From IMG/VR virus record IMGVR_UViG_3300037584_001106, positions 1 through 20,938 of that record: a stretch of DNA of 20,938 nt; one strand, written 5' to 3'. Position numbers and translations under genes: made by a program. The stretch comes from a virus. Within the stretch, counting starts at the first letter, position 1. Each line of letters opens with the position of its first letter. Of this stretch, positions 7,884 through 14,532 are shown in pieces. The notes beneath the pieces were generated by a model. It did not search any database. It worked only from the letters and a program-made list of their open reading frames with translations, and had not been told where the DNA came from.

Positions 7884-9872
7884 TTATGCTATTGCGTAGA
7901 AGATGTAATCACCAGTAGTGAAGAAATTACCAGTAATCGTAAAACCTGAACTTAATGGATCAATTGCATCAGACGCACCATAACTATCTTCAGCATCATT
8001 TTTATCTAAAAGTAAATAGGGGTCATTCCCTGCTACAATTCCTCTAGTTGAATCAAACACAACCCAATTTCCTGTATCATTATAGCGTTTTAAAAGTATA
8101 AATCTTGCACCACTACTAAAGCCACAATCTACGTTAGTTGTAGAGCCGTTTGTGTGGCTGACGCTTCCCACCTTCGATACACCTGCTACGGTAGCGAAAA
8201 GGTAAGCTACATGACTTTCATTTGCTTGATTTACCCTATTAGAATTACCCACAGTAAATACTGAAGATGTAGGCGTTGTATTATTAAAGTAAGCACTATC
8301 GTTGGCACTTGCACCAGAAGTACCGTCTAGATCAAGTTTCTTTTGAGCGCCAATTGTTTTACTATATACTGCCCAAGAAGCTGTTCTATCTCTATTTTTT
8401 ATCCAAATCATCTCAGGTACTACACCAAGATTATGAGTTATGTTTTGAGATGTATAGTAGTTGTTATTACCTGTGTAAGCAACCACATCAAAATACCCAG
8501 GTGCTCTCCTCCACATCCAACTTTGACGACTAGTACTTATTGTTGTTGAGCCAGAATACCAACCAGTTTGATGATCAAAAGTGCCATCATTGTTTGCTCC
8601 CTCAACATCATGTGTATCAGTCGTTATAAAGGTTTTTCCTAAAAGTCTAGTTCCAACAACAAAGTTACCAGTATTAGCTACTCTTCTTTGCCAAGCAAAA
8701 TCAACAGGAAAACCTGCGGTATATTGATCTCCAGTAACAGTGTTATTGTTATCACTATGCGATGTGTCCATAGCAAAAACTTTAGTCGCATCATCTGGTA
8801 CAGCCAGTGGACCTCTGCGTATTGCCATGTAGATAAATGTGTTACCGTTTTTGTTTGATGTATCTTCATTAGCCAAATCAAAACCTGTTGCAGTGAAGTT
8901 CATAGGTATACCACCACCTTCACTTGTATTTGAGTTTGGAAATAAATATTTATCATCGGCAGCGGAGCTACTTGTAACAACGCCCCTCATGCTATCAAGT
9001 ATTACCCAGTTACTAGAGGAGCTTGCACTTTTTAAAAATATAAATTGAGGTTCAAAACCTAATGAAATAGATTGAGTGCTACCATTACCAGTGTAACTCC
9101 CACACTTAATAATATCAGCATCACCATCAGGGCCGAACTCACCGTCACCGTTGTTATGTGCGAATAGGTAGGCTACGAAGGTTGCTCCATTAATATTAGT
9201 GTAAGTACCATATCCATCTATGTATTCGGGTCTAAAGTCAGTTGCAGTAAAACCACTCGACAAACCACTAGTCTTTGTACCTATATAGCCAGTGCTGTCA
9301 AAACCAAAAGTGCTACTAGATTGCCTATAACCTCTATCTCCATCAGAGTACAAAGGACTCATAAGCCAAGGGCCATCGGCATCTGTTCTTTTCATCACAA
9401 TATGCCCAGGTACTGCGCCTAAATTATGATTTACTCGTTGTGAACCACTTCCGTTTGAAGTCCACGTTACAACATCAAAAAACTTAGGGGCTTTGCGAAA
9501 ACTCCAAGAGACGTAGTCATATGTGCTATCGTTCATATCATTACTAGCATCGTTGTTAAGAGCAAATCCTGTTGAGCTAGTAGTAAAAACATTAGACCCA
9601 TTAAAAGTTTGTATGCCGCTAGTAAGATTAGTGCGTAGCTTTTTGCCACCTGTTGCACCACTTTCGCTGTCAAATAAAGAATGATTAGATGAAGTTGACC
9701 TATTTTTAATCCAAACCAAACCACCCTCGCCACTAAGGTCAATGTTGTTGGTGATCGTTTGTGTAGAGTTATTTCCCTTATACAAAAACGTGCTGAACAC
9801 ATCGTCTACATCAAGACCTGCACCACCTGCACCTGCAGTAGCTCTTTGCATCATTCTTGCAATGTTACTCAT
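7884..9872 (-). CDS. Modular tail/receptor-binding protein (DUF7483-like), paralogue B
   Basis: This 662-residue protein is a paralogue of the 650-residue protein at 12580-14532. Both begin with a Gly/Ala segment followed by GLDVD(D/E)VFSTFL and NNSTQTITNNIDLSGEGG, almost identical for about 38 residues. Both are built of about six ~100-residue modules, each with a (H)NLG-x-x-P or GFEP turn, an aromatic strand ending in K (FIFLK, MIWIK, FILLK), a Trp and a closing strand such as AYLFA, IYMAIRRG or FYAIA. The modules look like the repeated beta domain called DUF7483 in marine phages (from memory). No signal peptide or enzyme motif is visible. The shared N-terminus suggests a common virion attachment point, and the diverged centre suggests different ligands. 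The start has AGGATAA nine bases upstream. The stop lies five bases before the small membrane protein gene. Confidence 0.8.
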   Translation of the reverse strand: MSNIARMMQRATAGAGGAGLDVDDVFSTFLYKGNNSTQTITNNIDLSGEGGLVWIKNRSTSSNHSLFDSESGATGGKKLRTNLTSGIQTFNGSNVFTTSSTGFALNNDASNDMNDSTYDYVSWSFRKAPKFFDVVTWTSNGSGSQRVNHNLGAVPGHIVMKRTDADGPWLMSPLYSDGDRGYRQSSSTFGFDSTGYIGTKTSGLSSGFTATDFRPEYIDGYGTYTNINGATFVAYLFAHNNGDGEFGPDGDADIIKCGSYTGNGSTQSISLGFEPQFIFLKSASSSSNWVILDSMRGVVTSSSAADDKYLFPNSNTSEGGGIPMNFTATGFDLANEDTSNKNGNTFIYMAIRRGPLAVPDDATKVFAMDTSHSDNNNTVTGDQYTAGFPVDFAWQRRVANTGNFVVGTRLLGKTFITTDTHDVEGANNDGTFDHQTGWYSGSTTISTSRQSWMWRRAPGYFDVVAYTGNNNYYTSQNITHNLGVVPEMIWIKNRDRTASWAVYSKTIGAQKKLDLDGTSGASANDSAYFNNTTPTSSVFTVGNSNRVNQANESHVAYLFATVAGVSKVGSVSHTNGSTTNVDCGFSSGARFILLKRYNDTGNWVVFDSTRGIVAGNDPYLLLDKNDAEDSYGASDAIDPLSSGFTITGNFFTTGDYIFYAIA
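9711..9820 (-). repeat. Paralogous DNA block, copy B (5' end of tail protein B)
   Basis: Partner of the copy at 14374-14490 in the same orientation. Other closely similar pairs include 8176-8204 with 12887-12915 (29 identical bases) and the stop-codon region 7883-7904 with 12579-12600 (one mismatch in 22). Confidence 0.7.
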
Positions 9873-9878
9873 TCGTTA

Positions 9879-11783
9879 TTATCCTGCTGCGTCAATTGCT
9901 AGAGCACCGTACCAGTTAGTGCCACCGTCTACTGTAATAAATACAAGCACGTCAGTCTCACCTGATGCAGGAGCATCTGGGGCTGTACCACCTGCAAAGT
10001 CTACAGTGTTTGGATATGTTATACTGTGTGATCCACCCGATGTAAGTTTAAGTGTAAAGCCGTAAGCTGTACCTGAAGCAGGTGGGTTACTAAATGTAAA
10101 GGTAGTATTACCTGATGTAGTTAAAGCAAATACGTTTCCGTTATTACAGTTTACTGTAGGTGATGTTCCTGATAGGGATACATATGTTTCAGCATAAGAC
10201 TGTGCACGAGTCTTACCAGTACTGTCTGTAACAACTCTAGGATTACCATCCCCATCCGACAGCACGATGTTGTTGCTTGAGGTGCGGATGTCTAGGCCAT
10301 TTTCGTTGCCGTCATAGCTACCTACGATTACGTTCTTAGAGCCTGATGTCATTGCACCACCTGCATTATGGCCTAATCCTGTATTATGAGTTCCTGTTAC
10401 ATCGCTAAGAGTACCGTAACCAAATGCTGTATTATTATTTCCACAGTTACCATTACCCAAAGCTGACCTGCCAACAGCGGTACACTGAGTTGCATCATCA
10501 ATACCATCACCTGTTAATGCACCGATAAAAGTGTTATCTGTTCCTGTTGTGACTGATAGTCCTGCATTGTAGCCTACTGCCACATTATAATTATCTACAT
10601 CAGCATTTTGTGCATTTAAAGCACTGTAGCCAATTGCTACATTTTTACGGCCTGTATCTTCTGTACTTAAAGCAGCATGACCCATAACTACATTTTCACT
10701 ACCTGTGGTCAAAGCATCACCTGCAAGCGCCCCCACGAGGTTGTTAAGTGTGCCTGTTGTGATTGCTTTACCTGCTGAGTGTCCCACTGCAACATTAAAA
10801 GTATTACCTGCTGAAGAAGGATTTTGGTTCAATAATGCATCAGTACCAACTGCTGTAGCTTTGTCACCATTTGTATTTGTTGAAAGAGAACTATGACCAA
10901 TAGCAACGTTCTGAGCCCCTATAGTTGTAGCACCTGCTGCATCTTTACCCACTGCAACATTTTTGTTAGCACCAGTCATAGCATCACCTGCTGCTGCACC
11001 GATAAGGGTATTCTCTGTGCCTGTAGTCATTCTTCTACCTGCAATGTGACCAACGGCTGTATTGTTACCAGTTGCCCCTGCATTTAAATCTTCTAATGCT
11101 TGATGACCTACTGCTGTATTTTGACCATGACCATCTTCGGCTCTTAATGCTTGAAAACCTACTGCTACATTCTCGGCCCCTGTTATGACATTCAGTCCTG
11201 CTTCTGCACCAAAAAAGGTGTTACTTGTACCTGTTGTGACGGAATTACCTGCGGTATAACCAACGGCTGTATTGTTACTATCGGTGGCGGTGGTGAAGTT
11301 TTGTGCTCCTAAAGCACCTCTACCTACGGCTGTACTCCTAGAACCTAAAGTATCTGACCCTAAAGCATTACGTCCTACAGCTACATTATTATCCGCATCA
11401 GTTAGAGCATCTCCTGCACCACCACCAATTAAGGTGTTATCTATGCCTGTTGTGACTGCTGTTCCTGCATTATGGCCTATAGCTATGTTATAATCACCAC
11501 CAGATTGCAGACTGTCTAACGCAGTATCACCCAACGCCACGTTGCCTGTACCAGTAGGATAATTACCGTCTAGCTTTATTGTGCCGCCATCAACAGCTAA
11601 AGTATTAATAGTGGCTGTACCTGTAAGTGTTGCATTTCTAACACTTGCTATATCTTTGTTTGCATCTACGACTAGAGCCTTAGATGCTGTAACAGTACCT
11701 GCTGTAACACCGTCCAATACATCAAGCTCAGTGTCTGAGACACCTGTTGAAATATAGTCAGCTAAATCTCTTGCTCTAGTCAT
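9879..11783 (-). CDS. Tail fibre with 17-residue beta-roll repeats (YadA-head-like)
   Basis: This 634-residue fibre has three parts. Residues 1-80 are an N-terminal head (TRARDLADYIS is a common fibre start) that probably attaches it to the virion. Residues 81-492 consist of about 24 repeats of 17 residues with consensus N-(T/V)-A-V-G-x-x-A-(G/L), recalling the left-handed beta-roll of trimeric YadA-type adhesin heads. Residues about 493-634 are a different, beta-rich C-terminal domain (SLSGTSPTVNCNNGNV, and GGTNWYGALAIDAAG at the end) that is likely the receptor-binding tip. There is a good AAAGGA ribosome binding site nine bases before the ATG. It lies between the 72-residue gene (27-base gap) and paralogue B (6-base gap). 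A trimeric state is expected by analogy, not shown. No S74-type self-cleaving chaperone is visible at the end. Confidence 0.85.
   Translation of the reverse strand: MTRARDLADYISTGVSDTELDVLDGVTAGTVTASKALVVDANKDIASVRNATLTGTATINTLAVDGGTIKLDGNYPTGTGNVALGDTALDSLQSGGDYNIAIGHNAGTAVTTGIDNTLIGGGAGDALTDADNNVAVGRNALGSDTLGSRSTAVGRGALGAQNFTTATDSNNTAVGYTAGNSVTTGTSNTFFGAEAGLNVITGAENVAVGFQALRAEDGHGQNTAVGHQALEDLNAGATGNNTAVGHIAGRRMTTGTENTLIGAAAGDAMTGANKNVAVGKDAAGATTIGAQNVAIGHSSLSTNTNGDKATAVGTDALLNQNPSSAGNTFNVAVGHSAGKAITTGTLNNLVGALAGDALTTGSENVVMGHAALSTEDTGRKNVAIGYSALNAQNADVDNYNVAVGYNAGLSVTTGTDNTFIGALTGDGIDDATQCTAVGRSALGNGNCGNNNTAFGYGTLSDVTGTHNTGLGHNAGGAMTSGSKNVIVGSYDGNENGLDIRTSSNNIVLSDGDGNPRVVTDSTGKTRAQSYAETYVSLSGTSPTVNCNNGNVFALTTSGNTTFTFSNPPASGTAYGFTLKLTSGGSHSITYPNTVDFAGGTAPDAPASGETDVLVFITVDGGTNWYGALAIDAAG
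10308..11543 (-). repeat. About 24 repeats of 17 residues (51 bp) in a ~70-residue superrepeat
   Basis: Most units are exactly 17 residues, for example NTAVGHIAGRRMTTGTE, NTLIGAAAGDAMTGANK and NVAVGKDAAGATTIGAQ. Three unit types recur in fixed order: an AVGxxAGxxVTTGT unit, an NTxxGAxAGDA unit, and one or two AVGxxAL units, the last often 18-21 residues long. This gives a higher-order period of about 70 residues (about 210 bp), present five times with one longer copy. Confidence 0.85.
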
Positions 11784-11810
11784 TAGTTAAAGTCCTTTCA
11801 AGTTAAACTG

Positions 11811-12029
11811 CTATGCAGCCTCTTTTTCCTCTTCTGCTAGTTTAGCAGTTAGCATATTTACAAACGCATCTCTGCCCACACGTAACTGATCCATATTGAA
11901 CTGTGCTGTGTTGAGCTTTCTTTCTAAGTCAGCAATATGGTTGACCATTGTTTGCTGTTCTGGAGCCATATCCTCAATGATATACTCTTTGTCGTTTATA
12001 GTGATTGGGGTCTTTTTATCTTTTCCCAT
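11811..12029 (-). CDS. Small conserved phage protein, DUF6447-like
   Basis: This 72-residue protein begins MGKDKKTPITINDKEYIIED, a pattern I recall from DUF6447 proteins of marine phages; no function is known to me. After a short beta-like start, residues about 25-65 form one amphipathic helix (IADLERKLNTAQFN, then DQLRVGRDAFVNMLTAKL), likely a coiled coil. The ATG at 12029 is chosen over an in-frame ATG at 12071 because AAAGGAG at 12039-12045 is spaced nine bases from it, and because the longer form would overlap the chaperone gene and add 14 residues of unlikely sequence. It lies between the fibre chaperone and the beta-roll fibre, so an accessory part in fibre assembly is possible but only inferred. 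Confidence 0.78.
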   Translation of the reverse strand: MGKDKKTPITINDKEYIIEDMAPEQQTMVNHIADLERKLNTAQFNMDQLRVGRDAFVNMLTAKLAEEEKEAA

Positions 12030-12038
12030 TGTACCATT

Positions 12039-12045
12039 CTCCTTT
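12039..12045 (-). promoter_or_regulatory. Ribosome binding site deciding the start of the 72-residue gene
   Basis: AAAGGAG on the minus strand, nine bases before the ATG at 12029. The same AAAGGAG-plus-nine layout precedes the chaperone gene (12559-12565), which supports both calls. Confidence 0.75.
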
Positions 12046-12048
12046 GTG

Positions 12049-12549
12049 TTATGGTTTTGTAGGCCAGTCATCTTCTTCTAGGTTAGGCCAGTTTTTGTGA
12101 TCAGGTAGATCACGTAATGCTTGTCTGTATGTCTTCATACTATCTGACATAGTTACATCAGACAAGGCATAAAAGTCTGTATCTGCAAGTTTGGTGTCTC
12201 TAGTTGATCTGTTTGATGCAGCAACATTAGTGTCTAGTGTAGATTGATAAGCTGCTTCATGTTCTGCTTTAGTAGTCTTCTTACCATCTTCGTCAGTTGT
12301 ATCAGCAAACATGTCTTTAGCTACGTACTTCTCAACCCAGTTGCCTTTGCTGTCTTGCTCTACACCATCACGCACACTTGTTTGATATGCAGTGGTTGTA
12401 GCAGCAGGAGATGCCAGTACTGGATCAATATTCATTGCGTCACAGACGTTGCTTGTCCAGACCCTTGGCAGAGACATATTAGGAAATGCTGCTCTCCATT
12501 GGCCTTGTGTTTTAACTTCACCTGTTTTTCTTTCACGATATTCTGACAT
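12049..12549 (-). CDS. Tail fibre assembly chaperone (Phage_tail_APC-like)
   Basis: This 166-residue protein ends with the hallmark of phage tail assembly chaperones (Pfam Phage_tail_APC, PF16778, recognised by eye): residues about 113-166 hold NRSTRDTKLADTDFYAL, then YRQALRDLPDHKNWP and a final WPTKP. In this family the C-terminal part has conserved R-x-x-R, an LxxxD/DW segment and a YRQALRDL helix followed by WP. The N-terminal region (QWRAAFPNMSLPRVW) is also of the type found in such chaperones. These proteins act in the infected cell, helping a fibre fold or join the particle, and are normally encoded next to their client. Candidate clients here are paralogue A just upstream or the beta-roll fibre just downstream. 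There is an AAAGGAG ribosome binding site nine bases upstream. The gene is 30 bases after paralogue A. Confidence 0.82.
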   Translation of the reverse strand: MSEYRERKTGEVKTQGQWRAAFPNMSLPRVWTSNVCDAMNIDPVLASPAATTTAYQTSVRDGVEQDSKGNWVEKYVAKDMFADTTDEDGKKTTKAEHEAAYQSTLDTNVAASNRSTRDTKLADTDFYALSDVTMSDSMKTYRQALRDLPDHKNWPNLEEDDWPTKP

Positions 12550-12579
12550 TAGTTGATTCTCCTTTCGTCAGTTGATTTG

Positions 12580-14532
12580 TTATGCGATTGCGTAGAAGAT
12601 AAAGTCATCACCGCTACCATTAAACGGACTATCTCCAGGCAGATTAAATCCAGATGAATGTGGAGCAATATAGTCTGCGCTGTTATCTGACTCTGTAAAC
12701 TGTGCGTCAGTGCTATTTAATTTAAGTATTTTATCAGTTTGACCAGAGCTTATTCCTCTAACGCTATCTGCAATATACCAACTGTCTGTTCCGTCATAAC
12801 GTTTAACAAGGACAAACCTACTTCCTGATGAAAAACCACAATCTATATTTTGACTAGAGGCTGTTCCAGTATAGCTTCCCACCTTGGATACACCTGCTAC
12901 GGTAGCGAAAAGGTAGGCTATATGAGCTAAATTATTCTCATTAGTATCGTTTGACGTGCCAAGTGTAAACACACTAGCTGTAGGCGTTGTGCTGTTCCAT
13001 GCAGATGTAAGAGTAGCTGACGCAGCTGTTGCATTTAGTTTTAAAGCTTTAGTATTTCCTAGCGCAGAATGATACACTCTCCAATCGCTAGTATAAGGCC
13101 GCTGCTTTACCCACATCATCTCTGGTACTGCACCAAGGTTATGGCTTACAGTATGCCCTGCTGTTCCGTTTCCTTTGTAAGTAACCACATCAAAATAACC
13201 AGGTGCTCTTCTCCACATCCATGAAATATCATTAGTATCTGCGTTACTTGCTTCTCTGTACCCATTATTGTAATCAAAAATAAATTGACTTGATGAGCTT
13301 TCAGCATCATTCCCATCTGTTTTCAAAAATCTACCCGAAATAAGTCTTGCAGAATTAAACCACTGATGTACTGCATCTGTTCTTTTTCTTATAGCCATAT
13401 CCACAACAAAGTTACTAGTATGTGCAGGATCTGTTGTAGAACCACCTGACCCTTTATCATCAATAGCAAAAACCTTAGTCGCATCAGTAGGTGCAGCTAG
13501 TGGGCCTCTGCGAATTGCCATGTAAATGAAAGTAGCATTAGAAGCATTTATTCTTGAGTTAGCATTTATGACGTTAAATCCATTAGCATCAAAATCAATA
13601 TCGTTGTTTGCAGTCTCTGTATCACTAGTGTTTGGCTCCAGAAGATTTGTTGTCCCACCTGTCGCCACACCACGCATAGCATCAAAGATTTTCCAATCGC
13701 CAGTATCGGTGGTTGCCCTTTTAATCATAACCCACTGAGGTTCAAATCCAAGATTAATACTGAGGCCATTTCCAGAACCATTTCCAGTATAACTCCCACA
13801 CTTAATAACATCTTGATTACCATCAAGGCCGAACCCACCGTCATTATTGTTGTGTGCGAATAGATAGGCTATGTAGGTTTGACCTTCTTCGTTTGTTTGG
13901 TTATATGCAATAGTAAAATAACTGTCATTTACAATTCTTACTGTGTTTGCATCAAGCCCGTTTTTTGCACTTGTATCATCTAAATATAAAACATCTCCTG
14001 TTGACATACTTCTATGAGCAACTTGCCAACGGTCACCATTTTGTGATACTTTTTTAACTATGATCATGCCTGGAGTGCTGCCCAAATTGTGAGAGATTTG
14101 CTTTGAGTGATTTGTTGTGCCGTCTCCATCTGACCAAGTTACAATATCAAAAAACTTAGGGGTTTTGCGAAATGTCCAAGAGGTGTAGTCTTCGGATGAA
14201 GAGTTTATTGACCAACCATTATCTGCTTCCAAAGTAAAACCTGTAGAGGTAAAATCGTTAAAACCACCATCTATAGTGTAATTTCCACCAGTAGCATCTG
14301 AACGTATCATCTTTGTGTTACCTCTTATGGTATCAATCAGCCGATGCCCTTCGTTGCCTGTTCTTTCTTTAATCCAAACCAGACCACCTTCGCCACTAAG
14401 ATCAATGTTGTTGGTAATTGTTTGTGTAGAATTATTTCCACTCCATAGAAACGTGCTGAACACTTCATCCACATCAAGACCTGCACCTGCTGCAGCACCA
14501 CTACCTAAAATTTGCATCATAATGCCTGACAT
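12580..14532 (-). CDS. Modular tail/receptor-binding protein (DUF7483-like), paralogue A
   Basis: This 650-residue protein consists of a short Gly/Ala-rich start and about six ~100-residue modules. The anchor strands are VWIK (52-55), IIVK (157-160), VMIK (268-271), MAIRK (379-383), MWVK (473-476) and VLVK (574-577). Most are preceded by NLG-x-x-P or LGFEP and followed 10-15 residues later by a Trp and an RG. Module ends share WTFRKTPKFFDIV, AYLFAHNN, IYMAIRRG, WMWRRAPGYFDVV, AYLFATVAG and FYAIA. The end of the protein is also the end of the last module. This is the DUF7483-type beta architecture as I remember it. It is paralogous to the 662-residue protein 4.7 kb downstream. Its ATG overlaps the stop of the 1300-residue fibre (TAATG), with AGGGA about ten bases upstream. 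A role in host surface binding is inferred from composition and context. Confidence 0.8.
   Translation of the reverse strand: MSGIMMQILGSGAAAGAGLDVDEVFSTFLWSGNNSTQTITNNIDLSGEGGLVWIKERTGNEGHRLIDTIRGNTKMIRSDATGGNYTIDGGFNDFTSTGFTLEADNGWSINSSSEDYTSWTFRKTPKFFDIVTWSDGDGTTNHSKQISHNLGSTPGMIIVKKVSQNGDRWQVAHRSMSTGDVLYLDDTSAKNGLDANTVRIVNDSYFTIAYNQTNEEGQTYIAYLFAHNNNDGGFGLDGNQDVIKCGSYTGNGSGNGLSINLGFEPQWVMIKRATTDTGDWKIFDAMRGVATGGTTNLLEPNTSDTETANNDIDFDANGFNVINANSRINASNATFIYMAIRRGPLAAPTDATKVFAIDDKGSGGSTTDPAHTSNFVVDMAIRKRTDAVHQWFNSARLISGRFLKTDGNDAESSSSQFIFDYNNGYREASNADTNDISWMWRRAPGYFDVVTYKGNGTAGHTVSHNLGAVPEMMWVKQRPYTSDWRVYHSALGNTKALKLNATAASATLTSAWNSTTPTASVFTLGTSNDTNENNLAHIAYLFATVAGVSKVGSYTGTASSQNIDCGFSSGSRFVLVKRYDGTDSWYIADSVRGISSGQTDKILKLNSTDAQFTESDNSADYIAPHSSGFNLPGDSPFNGSGDDFIFYAIA
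14374..14490 (-). repeat. Paralogous DNA block, copy A (5' end of tail protein A)
   Basis: This stretch, encoding the first ~38 conserved residues, matches 9711-9820 with only scattered substitutions, mostly at third positions (for example cgccactaag then atcaatgttgttgg against gtcaatgttgttgg). The two copies are direct repeats about 4.67 kb apart. Confidence 0.7.

Noticed and set aside
12030-12071. Upstream ATG extending the 72-residue protein to 86 residues
   Set aside because: It overlaps the chaperone gene and has no ribosome binding site, whereas the ATG at 12029 has AAAGGAG at a good distance and matches the family-like start.
7884-14532. Diversity-generating retroelement targets at fibre ends
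   Set aside because: The duplicated blocks differ at scattered, mainly third positions, with no adenine-specific pattern, and there is no reverse transcriptase or template repeat in the window.
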